NCBI GenBank assembly: GCA_951640165.1
Contig: OX621240.1
Coordinates: 6,212,713 to 6,276,712, forward strand
Source of the DNA: Pseudoips prasinana
Taxonomy: Eukaryota; Arthropoda; Insecta; Lepidoptera; Nolidae
DNA: 64,000 nt
Direction: 5' to 3'
The position numbers and the translations under genes were made by a program. Below are positions 55,416 through 64,000 of this stretch, in pieces; position 1 is the first letter of the stretch; each line of letters begins with the position of its first letter. The notes beneath the pieces were generated by a model. The model worked only from the letters and a program-made list of their open reading frames with translations, had not been told where the DNA came from and did no database searches.

Positions 55416-55913
55416 CATAGAATCTGACACCTGTACTATTTTTTTTTTATCGAGACTAGTCTTTCCCTCTTACTCACAAATGCAACTCCTGTAAGCCAGG
55501 ATCAACAGTGGCACACAATGAAATGACACTGAGCGGTGAAGGTGAAGCAGGCATCAGAAATAAAAACGGAGGAGTTAGAAATCTTGGTTCCTGTTTATCT
55601 ATGTGTTTCGAGGTTAGATAGCAAATACTCAATTAATTCTGAAGGCCAACTGCAACTGGAAGCCGACCTCAAGCATAGCTAACATAGTGTCGAAGCTTTA
55701 CCATCTTTTCGCAGCGTTCAACCAATCCGAACTAATCTCATTAATGGAACGTTGCAACTAACATGAGTCTTTGTTGCCACGCTGTCTACGCTGAAAAGGG
55801 AAAAAAGAAAACGAAGTACGGGACACAATCAACACGTTATAAAAGTACATGAATCCTGATCGATTTGGCACGTACCTACTAAAGGTCACCCAGGTCGTTA
55901 CCCTCGAACTTAC
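55416..55913. other. No feature recognised
   Basis: Unassigned DNA. Confidence 0.4.
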
Positions 55914-56009
55914 AATGTCAATCACATTCATTATTAACCTTACGTGATTTTCCGATGAAGACATGTTAACAAAGGATTTTACTAATCGCGCGTAATCTTT
56001 TGAACTCAT
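55914..56009 (-). CDS. Weak candidate first exon of an unknown gene
   Basis: The - strand ATG at 56009 opens 32 codons (MSSKDYARLVKSFVNMSSSE...) ending at a canonical donor ATT|GTAAGT. No homologue is recognised and no partner exon was found to its left. It could be chance. Confidence 0.2.
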
Positions 56010-56394
56010 TTTAATTACGTAAATTTGCTAAGCTTGATTCAAATTAAGACGTAACTTAATTTAAATTTTAATGAGATTACCGAGTAATGAACTAGACATA
56101 GGTTACTTAATTTAAATCTATGTAAAGTTAGATTCTCCAAGGACCATATAGTTCATTGACGTCAGTAAAAAATTAGTAATTTGACAAAAAATATTATACC
56201 ATGCAACTGGCTACATTTAATATAAATTTTCAGACCTAAGTTATAATTAGAGAAGTAGTAAATCTATCAAATAGTCCCTAGCACTTGTCAAATTATTATA
56301 TTCAGATTTTCTGGCTAATTATATTTTTTTACAGAAAAGAAGAGTATAAATAAAAAATAATGTTACAAACTACTTACGTTATTTAATCAATTTT

Positions 56395-56755
56395 ATCCTA
56401 CTAATATTATAAACGTGAAAATTTGTAAGTATGGATGGATCGATGTTTGTTACTCTTTCACGTAAAAACTACTGAATGGATTTCATTGAAAGTTTTCAAT
56501 AATATAGCTTATACATCAGAATAACACATAGGCTACAATCTATAAAGATATTGTGTGAATTGTCCAAAATATGACAATGAGTGTCAAGTAGGAAAAATCT
56601 ACTATTAGCTATTCCGCCGTGCACTGCCAAAACCGCTAGAGGTACACATCCTACTAATATTATAAATGCGAAAGTTTTTGAGTATAGATGTATGTTTGTT
56701 ACTCTTTTACGGCAAAACTACTTAAACGCGGGTGAAACCGCGGCGCACAGCTAGT
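56395..56755 (+). mobile_element. Two Lep1-like Helitron pieces in tandem
   Basis: Starts TATCCTACTAATATTATAAA at about 56395 and a second start at 56649. The right end is GGTGAAACCGCGGCGCACAG then CTAGT at 56751-56755. The first piece lacks its own 3' end, so the second was probably inserted into or appended to it. Confidence 0.7.
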
Positions 56756-57699
56756 ATATCATATAAAAGTGTGCTTACATACTCTCTTGTAACAGCAAGG
56801 TGTTGGGAAATAAAGCGGTTACTTACCCGAGAGCTTAAATTCTAAATTCTTGATCCACAAAACGGCTTACTATTTTATAATCTAAGGATATAAACTAAAG
56901 CACTTTTAGTCTTTATTAACTTCGTGACTGTCTCAAATATAACAAAACAATGAATAAATCATAACATTTTTCGATATCGATTCTTATCTAGCCCCCATAA
57001 AGTCGCATTTTATTTACATACTAAATCAATGAACCCCGCGTTGCAATTGTTTTTTTTTTAATAATGAGGGCTAAATTCGGCGGGAGCGGCGACTGGCACG
57101 GTTCCGGTAGTACGCGCGCGGGTGCACCTGACAATAATATGGCGGACTAGGGGTAAAAAGGCGGGAAAAACATCAGAAATCATCTGTCGGTAATTTAAAA
57201 ATCGAATAAAATAATCCATACTCGCGGATCGCATTAACATATTCGCTTTTTACACCGCAACTTTAATCGAAACAGGAAAGCTAAATAATTATTTACCTGT
57301 ATCCAACCTGATAATATTATAACTTTATGTTATAGATGTGTTTTTACCATTTTATCCCGATAATATTTCCGATTTGAGACCAACGAAATAGTAATTATCA
57401 CATTATATTAATAACGTGAGACATCCTAAATCGATAGTTCATGTAGTAGACATATATTACAACTCATTATTTATAGTGAGCTAATATTTTCACAAGGGGT
57501 GAAAAGGGTAAGACAAGATAGGGTAGCAAGTGGATACCAGTTAAAACAAAGTGCCAATAAAAACTACCCGTAAAATTATACGACTAGGCACCTAATCACC
57601 CAAATGATCGGTGCGCAGTAAATGTTAAGCACAAAGATAACTTTGACACGCGTTTGGTCGCAATGAAATGAAAGGATTAGCGTCTGGGATACAGTTATT
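56756..57699. other. Intergenic DNA with a short CG-rich block
   Basis: 57065-57165 is CpG-rich (GGCGGGAGCGGCGACTGGCA and TACGCGCGCGGGTGCACC), unlike its flanks. It may be a promoter, but no gene start was found beside it. Confidence 0.35.
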
Positions 57700-57912
57700 A
57701 ACCGACTTCAATAAAGGAGGATGTTCTCAGTTCGACTGTATTTTTTTAATGTTTGTTACTTAAGAACTTTCGACAGGGTGAACCGATTCGGAAGATTCTT
57801 TAAAAAAAAAACTAAATAAGTATTCAATTTTCATTTCGTATTTTTAGTGCATATTAATTTGTTTTGGGATAAGAAGTGTTTTTGAAATCGGTTTTTTTTT
57901 TGTTAAAATTTG
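57700..57912. mobile_element. Dispersed repeat with ACCGACTTCAA ends
   Basis: It begins AACCGACTTCAATAAAGGAG, continues TTCTCAGTTCGACTGTATTT and GGGTGAACCGATTCGGAAGA, and ends TTTTGAAATCGGTTTTTTTT, an inverted end. A common lepidopteran repeat type by recognition. Confidence 0.6.
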
Positions 57913-58336
57913 TCTTGTTTTCCGGAGAATGATTAACTCTGTGGCACAGTGTTATATAATAACCTTAATTAGTAAGTTTATAATTTAATTATAAACAAGG
58001 ACTTCAACTTCGACAACATCGTTTATTAAAAACTTAAATGACAAATTATTTAGCGAATCGTAAAATTAAAGTAGGTACCAACCGCCAAAGTGCACAACAG
58101 ATTGTTAGCAGAAAGATCAATCCCTTTTAACATTTCATTGTAGTATAATACTTTTAGTTACCTACGTTCTAAAGATATTTATTTTGTAGAGTTATAACAA
58201 ACATTATTTATCAACTATAGTTAAAATAAATAAAATTGTCTGCACTTACGTTAAATAGATTTCTAAATATGTTTCATTTATTATGATGGTTGGCAACTCA
58301 TTAAAACTAGATGGAACTAAATATTAACGCCGGTTG
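57913..58336. other. No feature recognised
   Basis: AT-rich intergenic DNA. Confidence 0.4.
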
Positions 58337-58500
58337 GAGTGATTGGTAAATGCTAGCCTTTCACGCCGCAGGTCATGGGTTCGATTCCCATTCAGGACAG
58401 ATATTTGTCAGTTTTCCTGAGTCTGGATCTGTTCTCCATAATACAAGCTCCGCTTAGCTTGGTTTCAGAAGGACATGTGTGAATAATGTTATATTATTAT
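58337..58500 (+). repeat. tRNA-derived SINE, family 2, internally shortened
   Basis: Head GGAGTGATTGGTAAATGCTA, B box CATGGGTTCGATTCCCATTC, then TTTTCCTGAGTCTGGATCTG, directly followed by CCATAATACAAGCTCCGCTT and the 3' end. Confidence 0.75.
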
Positions 58501-58692
58501 AGTCTTTAGCTCTGAGTCTGAGGGGGTATATAATTATCTACATTATGCTACTGTGCGTCATTTACTGTGGCACCCATGCCACATTTTGCCAAGTCCCCCT
58601 ATTTTGTAATAATAAGACAGGTGACTAACATGTGTTTCAAGTGCAATATGTCCGGCAAACAACGGCACATGACGGTTGATTTTAAATTAATA

Positions 58693-58790
58693 TAGTGCTT
58701 CTAGCTCAATTTCGGATACGGTGGCTTATCTCTACGGATACTAGCCACGGTATATTAGAACACGAATGTGTGAAACAGTACACTCCAGCG
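58693..58790 (-). repeat. SINE family 4, 3' fragment
   Basis: AGTGCTTCTAGCTCAATTTC and GGATACTAGCCACGGTATAT match the 54652-55025 copy. Confidence 0.55.
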
Positions 58791-58974
58791 GCGCCGGGCG
58801 AGTTCGTAAGAATACCTACAGATAATATTTAATTTTCATTTTTTTTTTCATTTAATTTATTCATAAACTAGTAACTTGTATCTGAATGTACACAAAAACA
58901 TTACATAATGGCATAAACCTAAAATAACTTGCTCTTAGTTTTTTTTTTACTTAACGGGTTATCATCCGTTATCA

Positions 58975-59180
58975 TCATCATCATATCAGCCGAAAGACGC
59001 CCACAGCTGAACAAAGGATCAACCAAGGAGGAACCAAGATGATCGGTCTTGCGCTATCTGCATTCAGCGACTTCCAGCAACCCTCACTAGATCATCGGTG
59101 CATTTGCCTGCGCTGAGTCCACCGGTTCGGTTACACTTAACCAGAGCCTAATTAACCATAGGCTTAGACCTAGGTGCAAG
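58975..59180 (-). repeat. RTE-type 3' tail
   Basis: CATCATCATCATATCAGCCG, AAGACGCCCACAGCTGAACA, and on to ATCGGTGCATTTGCCTGCGC. Confidence 0.6.
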
Positions 59181-59431
59181 AATCGTGTGGGGACGCTGGG
59201 AATGAATGTTGATTGGTTAATATATTTTAGAAAATAATATCCTTGCGATACCTGGCCACTTTAAATATTAAAACTTCATATACATTATATATAAGTTGCA
59301 TTCAATATCAATTTTCGTCAATTTACGAGCACAGACAACCAACTAAACCATAAATTTCAGAGTAGTAATTAATGAGGTCTATTCATTTGCACGATGCACT
59401 GATTTTGGTTAAAATGACCTTACTTAAAGTA

Positions 59432-59975
59432 TTATGCGAATCTTTTTCCACGTGCAGTCTGTGGGTTAGGATTTTTTACAACGCCCTTCGCGCCTAGTAT
59501 AGCAATGGTTTCAGGATCCTGCTGGAGTTGCCACGCTACTGTAATGCACCGGGAATGTTCGCTGAGGCTCGTACAGATGGCATCCATCCAAGCCATACTT
59601 AGACACAGATGCAGTACCTCAATATAATATAACAATATCTAGGGACAATGTCACACAGATCATCCCAGCCCCGAACTAAGCAAAGCTTGTACTATGGGTA
59701 CCAGGTGACGATATACATACTTATATAGATAGATAAATACTTATATACATAGAAAACATCCATGACTCAGAAACAAATATTCGTGCTCATCACACAAATA
59801 TTTGCACTTACCGGGATTCGAACCCAGGACCACCAGCTTCGTAGGCAGGAGCACTGCCAACTAGGCTACAGCGACCGTCAATGATGTGCAGGTTGCGTGA
59901 CAGCGTAAACAGTATTCTGAACATCATTGCGAACGGGCGGATAGTCCAATACTGAAGCACTGGATTGACCTGCCC
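59432..59975 (-). pseudogene. Unrecognised open frame split by a SINE
   Basis: To the right of the SINE-1 at 59630-59876, the - strand reads GQVNPVLQYWTIRPFAMMFR and ILFTLSRNLHIID. To its left an open frame of 67 codons contains SMAWMDAICTSLSEHSRCIT and LQQDPETIAILGAKG. If they were one frame before the SINE landed, this is a broken gene or transposon fragment. I do not recognise the protein. Confidence 0.3.
59630..59876 (-). repeat. tRNA-derived SINE, family 1
   Basis: Tail at AACAATATCTAGGGACAATG and head at GGCTACAGCGACC. Intact A and B boxes. Confidence 0.88.
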
Positions 59976-60086
59976 GTTAAGACATACTTATAAATACGTT
60001 ATTTTTTTCGTATTACTAACAGAGAATAAGAACTATTGCACTAAACACTTATAATATGGGTTGTTTCTGAAATAGGTAAGTATATC

Positions 60087-60470
60087 AGAAAGCTAATCTG
60101 ACTACCTCGTCGGTCTAGCGAAAGCGTGTTCAGCAGGTCTAGGGTTCAAATCTCGGGTCGGGCCAAAAGTGATTTTGGGACTATTCTGTAAAAAGAAAAA
60201 ATATCTCAGCATCAGCCCGAAGTCTGCGAGATTGGCGGTATTATACCTACCCCCGTGCCTCGGAGAGCGCGTAAAGCCGTCGGTCCTGTACTTGACCTCT
60301 TTTCGGTCGTGTCACTGATCGTCCCATCGGACCATGAGAGTGATGGAATAGAAAGTGCTCCTGTGTTTGCGCAAACACTTGTACACTATAATATGTCCCG
60401 CGCAGACGGATAATCACTACTGAGGCTGACTGCGTGGCTGCAATTCGGCTAGGTGGAAAAAAATCGTTTT
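60087..60470 (+). repeat. tRNA-derived SINE, family 4, full copy
   Basis: Head CTACCTCGTCGGTCTAGCGA, B box TCTAGGGTTCAAATCTCGGG, body TCGGGCCAAAAGTGATTTTG and GCGTAAAGCCGTCGGTCCTG, ending CTGCAATTCGGCTAGG. Confidence 0.75.
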
Positions 60471-60624
60471 TGTAGATCGAAAATAATTCCAAAATATATA
60501 GCCAGGTTGTTAAAGGATAACCACATTTAGATAAGAGTAATAAAGTTTTGGTTTAAAATATGGTACGGTAAGTTATGGTTTAAAGTATGGTAATTCTCTT
60601 ACGACATGCCCCTCCATGTATGAC

Positions 60625-61885
60625 GTGTCGTCTAGGTTAGTGACCTTGACTTCTACGCCAGAAGTCATGGGTTCGATGCCCACCCAGTACAAATCTTTAT
60701 TTTTTGTATCCGGATGTAATTTATGGATAATATTTATATACTACTCTGTCAAGAAAGTACCGGAAAAAGATCAATAATATACAAAATGTTTGTTATTCAT
60801 CCAAATTTATTTTATCACCTTCAAAGTATGCTCCTTCAGAATCGATACACTTACGTACGCCAACGAATAATCCATTCATCAAAACATTTTTTAAACGCTG
60901 GCGATCGCAATTGAGTTCAGTTCTCGCCGCGAATTCTCCTTTATGTCTTCTACCGATTGAAAACGGGTACCACGAAGTGGTAATTTGAGTTTAGGAAAAA
61001 GAAAGAAGTCAGCTGGAGCCATATTTGGTCAATATGGTGGTTGCTGGATGGTATTTGTTGAGTGTTTGGTCAAAAATTCGTTCACAATGATGGCCTTTTG
61101 CAAAGGCGCATTATCATAGTGCAAAATCCAAGAATTTTGTTTCCACAAATCTGGCCTTTTTCGTCGAAATTGCTCTCTTAAACGCCGCATAACGCTGAAA
61201 TAATATTCTTTATTTACCGTTCGACCTTCCGGTAAAAATTCAGAGTGCACAACACCGCGATAGTCAAAGAAAACAGTCAACATGTCTTTGACTTTTGATC
61301 GACTTTGGCGTGGTTTTTTCGGTTTCGGTTCAGTTGGAAGGCGCCACTCCGAAGCTTGTTGACTACTTTGCATGTCAACTCGTAAACCCAGGTCTCGTCA
61401 CCAGTAACAATGCGTTTCATGAATGTTGGGTCGGAATTGACTCGTTCTACCATGTCCTCAGCGACATTCATGCGATTGAGTTTTTGGAGAAGTTTCATAC
61501 CCAAATGATCAGTTAAAATGGTACGAATCGACTCGTGAGATACAGAAAGTTCGGCGGCTCTCTCTCTCAGAGTTGAATGAGGATTTTCAGTCACAATTTC
61601 CTTCACTTTTGCGATGTTAACTTCAGTTGCAGACGTTGATGGCCTACCAGAGCGAGGCAAATCTTTCAACACATCGTTGTGCCAATCTAACAACAACAAC
61701 AAAAAAACAAAAATTTTAATTTGGAACCATAAAAATTCATCCATTCCCGATACTTTTTTGACTGAATGTATTTAGAAATGAGTATTTTTATCAGTTTCCT
61801 GGTTTCCATATTACAGGCTCTGCCTAGTTTGGGATCAGATGGCAGTGTGTTTGTTGTCCCATGATATTTTGTGATATATTATTTT
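60625..61885 (+). repeat. Family-2 SINE split by a mariner element
   Basis: The left part 60625-60743 has GTCGTCTAGGTTAGTGACCT and GTCATGGGTTCGATGCCCAC. The right part 61769-61885 has GGTTTCCATATTACAGGCTC and GGGATCAGATGGCAGTGTGT. The break is at a TA. Confidence 0.85.
60744..61768 (-). pseudogene. Mariner-family element with broken, shortened transposase
   Basis: Inverted ends CTCTGTCAAGAAAGTACCGG (left) and, in reverse, CATTCAGTCAAAAAAGTATCG (20-nt core) are flanked by TA on both sides (60742-60743 and 61769-61770). The - strand transposase reads DVLKDLPRSGRPSTS, HESIRTILTDHLGMKLL, VTGDETWVYE (first Asp), LHYDNAPLQKA (second Asp) and MAPADFFLFPKL (third Asp), a D,D34D mariner core. It is 1025 bp against ~1.3 kb normally: the first HTH region is deleted, a frameshift lies near 61277-61373, and a stop precedes the MAPADFF block. 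It cannot make an active transposase. Confidence 0.9.
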
Positions 61886-61889
61886 TGAT

Positions 61890-62030
61890 GTACAGACGCC
61901 AGCACATTCAGCTACCCCAATATGTCAAATTTCTTTTATAGATTTTCAACTTTATCACAAAAGCATAAGGTTCACTTTCAATTGAGGAAATTTTACAGAT
62001 TGGGGTAGCTCGATATGCTGGCTTCTGTAC
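61890..62030 (+). mobile_element. 141-bp MITE of the THAP/DDE transposon
   Basis: Ends GTACAGACGCCAGCACATTC and GATATGCTGGCTTCTGTAC. The interior TATAGATTTTCAACTTTATC and AAGGTTCACTTTCAATTGAG follow the right arm of the full-length element (29892-29940) almost base for base, in the same orientation. It lies 28 bp past a family-2 SINE end. Confidence 0.9.
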
Positions 62031-62109
62031 CTAGACCCTAACGTACCCTAGTCCATACTTGATAAGGCAATAACATACAACAATGGGCTTCGCAATCTGA
62101 AGCAAGCTC

Positions 62110-62465
62110 ATTCTTCAGTCTCTAAAGATGGGTTAAGTATTTCTTATGAATAATCTTCTTCTTCTTCTTGTCGTGTCGATGGTAAGAATTCGATTTTATC
62201 TGCCCAAAATGGGCAACGCTGATCGCTTTGGCTGAAGCGTCATACAAGTCCTGAAGGGAACAAGAGACAGGACAAGAGGGACAATCAGATAAATGTGCCA
62301 TACTTTGGGGTGACACGCCGCACTCGCAGATGTTTTGTGATGTGGGAATGTAAGCTCATTTGCACATGTTTTCTTCGATCTACCAACCTGGGTACGTAGT
62401 TTATTAAGAGTCCTCCAGGTTGGCCATTGCAAATTATGTCTCGGAGGTAATTTTTCCTTTGGCGG
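62110..62465 (-). pseudogene. Non-LTR retrotransposon C-terminus and tail
   Basis: In reverse it reads WPTWRTLNKLRTQVGRSKK, then CECGVSPQSMAHLSDCPSC and DLYDASAKAISVAHF, the Cys-rich end of an insect non-LTR ORF2 (WxTWKxLNRLRxxVGRCK..CxCG..MxHL..CP). It ends in AAG units near 62170-62155. Frameshifts are present. Confidence 0.75.
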
Positions 62466-62690
62466 GACAATGGATGAATAATAAAAGACTTGATTACAAT
62501 AACACTTACATTTATTTATTGATTGTACAAAAATAAATTGTATTATCTATTTTTTATAATACGTAAAGTACTACCATTGTTAAGTGGCACGTCCCTCCAC
62601 CACATAGATGGTGTTAATTCTTTATAAAACTATTAAGAAAAAACACGATAGAACCTTGTCGCAATTAAATAAACAACAAAAGGCACAATA
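62466..62690. other. No feature recognised
   Basis: AT-rich DNA just downstream of a likely - strand 3' end. Confidence 0.4.
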
Positions 62691-62697
62691 GTTATAC

Positions 62698-62703
62698 TTT
62701 ATT
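62698..62703 (-). terminator. Polyadenylation signal of the unknown - strand gene
   Basis: AATAAA in reverse, 52 bp past the stop at 62755. Confidence 0.45.
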
Positions 62704-62754
62704 TGCTGTGACAGAGTTCTACCGTGGTGTTGGGAAACAAATGCACGCATGGAT

Positions 62755-62857
62755 CTACGAAGGCAAATGTTCCAGGAACCAGCTTGCGCCATTGATAATG
62801 TTATCCATTTCTGAAGGCAGCGAGGCCAGCGAGTGATTATCCTCGTACATGTATATT
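62755..62857 (-). CDS. Likely last exon of an unidentified gene
   Basis: A - strand acceptor (ATTTTTCAG) opens a frame of 33 codons reading IYMYEDNHSLASLPSEMDNI, then INGASWFLEHLPS, ending TAG at 62755. A polyadenylation signal follows. The preceding exon would lie beyond 62.9 kb or outside the window. The mixed acidic, Ser-rich tail does not let me name the protein. Confidence 0.4.
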
Positions 62858-62904
62858 CTGAAAAATTAATAAAGACTTAGGTTGTATTTAAAAGAAAGTT
62901 CGTT

Positions 62905-63060
62905 AACGCGGCCACGTCAGGATACAGTATATGCCCCCGCCACGGTACCTAACCTTGCATGGTTGAGGGCATAGAATATAGCCACCCCATCTCAATCTGT
63001 GGGGGGCATAGAAGTCGTACCGACGGAATATTTATCAGAGAATGGGCAGCAGCGTCTCTC
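62905..63060. repeat. Dispersed repeat fragment
   Basis: GGTTGAGGGCATAGAATATA and CCACCCCATCTCAATCTGTG. The latter recurs at 54598-54650. Confidence 0.45.
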
Positions 63061-63081
63061 TAGACAATCAAATCAAAAAAC

Positions 63082-63320
63082 GGTCACCTAGTTGATAGTG
63101 CTCCTGCCTACGAAGCTGGTGGTCCTGGGTTCGAATCCCGGTAAGTGCAAATATTTGTGTGATGAGCATGAATATTTGTTTCTGAGTCATGGATGTTTTC
63201 TATGTATCTATATAAGTAGGTATGTATATCGTCGCCAGGTACCCATAGTACAAGCTTTGCTTAGTTTGGGGCTAGGATGATCTGTGTCACATTGTCCTTA
63301 GATATTAAAGATATTAAAAA
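63082..63320 (+). repeat. tRNA-derived SINE, family 1
   Basis: Head CGGTCACCTAGTTGATAGTG, B box GGTTCGAATCCCGG, 3' end GATCTGTGTCACATTGTCCT, then AAAGATATT units. Confidence 0.88.
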
Positions 63321-63497
63321 AAAAAACAATCAAATTACGATTCGCATTTGCTAAAACATTTAACTGTTGTAGCAAATATTGAGACGAAGCCGTTTCGGAC
63401 TCACATGCATAACAAAGTTAGGATTTTTTGAGTTTCGGCAAGTTCTTGAACTTACTTTTTCCGTTGTGCGTAAACGCATGCGTGTGCGTGAAAGAGG

Positions 63498-63542
63498 GCA
63501 TGCGAGTGTGCGTGCGTACGTACGCACGCACGCACTCATGCT
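63498..63542. repeat. Near-perfect CG/TG-rich palindrome
   Basis: Centred at GTACGTAC (63516-63523), arms GAGTGTGCGTGC and GCACGCACGCACTC. Alternating purine-pyrimidine, so it could adopt Z-DNA or cruciform. Confidence 0.7.
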
Positions 63543-64000
63543 ATCACGCGCTCACTATAGTTTCCTTCACAGTTTTAAGTACAAGATAGTTGATTGCTAA
63601 TATGCACATGAATTCGAAAAGACAATGGTCCGCATGTAACAATAGTCCACAGTCCAATGGTCGGACTACTAGGTTATCTGAAAAATTTTTGTAAAAGATA
63701 AAAATAAAAAACCAAAAACTTGGTTTTTTGAATTTTTCACATAAATTTTGAGGTTATGTGAAGAAAGTGTAAATACAAAAGTTTTAGATCTTTTTATTAC
63801 CTACAACTTTGCCATTTGACTTTTTTGGATAGGACTTTTAGTTTTGTCGGAAATCGAGAAAAACCGTTTTTTACCCTTAAAAACTCACCCCCATCCCCTT
63901 CCCGACCTCAGATCGCCCGTAAATTATTTTTCCTTTCATTTTTATAATATCCCTCTGCTTTTCTAATGGGTTTCATCCTACTATAATTTTTAAGGGTTTT
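63543..64000. other. No gene recognised
   Basis: AT-rich DNA with repeat-like phrasing near 63780-63900. No family assigned. Confidence 0.4.

Noticed and set aside
57058..57240. 60-codon - strand frame over CpG-rich DNA
   Set aside because: No motif, no splice sites in phase, and composition-driven.

Overview
This is AT-rich nuclear DNA from an animal, most likely a moth or butterfly. The pointers are split genes with GT-AG introns, many tRNA-derived SINEs of lepidopteran style, Lep1-like Helitron ends (CTAATATTATAAA start, GGCACAGCTAGT end), R1-clade and RTE-type non-LTR retrotransposons, and a G-rich minisatellite. The species cannot be told from the window.

Three host genes can be assembled. 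The beta subunit of Rab geranylgeranyltransferase (RabGGTB) lies on the + strand in six exons from 23685 to 37575, with all splice phases closing to 333 residues. A GMC-family FAD oxidoreductase (glucose-dehydrogenase-like) lies on the + strand in three exons from 38155 to 42923 and gives 597 residues. A FoxJ1-like forkhead factor lies on the - strand in two exons from 51133 to 49686 and gives 369 residues. A likely last exon of an unidentified - strand gene sits at 62755-62857, and a weak candidate first exon at 55914-56009. The three clear genes are unrelated in function and there is no operon-like logic.

From 1 to 23.6 kb no host gene is visible. The region is a graveyard of transposons: Jockey-superfamily RT remnants (1.2-2.5, 5.5-7.3 and 11.9-13.25 kb), a hAT remnant (3.7-4.2 kb), the 3' half of an R1-clade ORF2 (10.2-11.3 kb, -), an 11-bp minisatellite (13.4-14.1 kb), a long intact R1-clade ORF1 and endonuclease (14.8-18.28 kb) abutting an inverted, intact-frame CR1/Jockey-type RT (18.28-20.08 kb), and an unclassified element with iterated GATTTGCGTGG motifs (21.6-22.7 kb).

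The 8.2-kb first intron of RabGGTB holds a nested stack. A SINE was hit by a hAT transposon (8-bp duplication GTCTAGTG) and by an RTE fragment (13-bp duplication). Just past its tail sits a full-length DNA transposon (26434-29982) encoding a spliced 670-residue transposase with two zinc-binding N-terminal motifs, an HTH, a DDE core and a SWIM-like C-terminus. Its 141-bp internal-deletion MITEs occur at 20269-20409 and 61890-62030, with a half copy at 11336-11426. This autonomous element plus MITE set is the best candidate for an undescribed system here.

From 43 to 49.4 kb the DNA is mostly non-coding, with a 364-bp foldback flanked by TTAA (45.2 kb) and a ~235-bp tandem repeat (46.94-47.5 kb). 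From 52 to 64 kb SINEs, Helitron-like ends, MITEs, a broken mariner inside a SINE, and non-LTR tails dominate.
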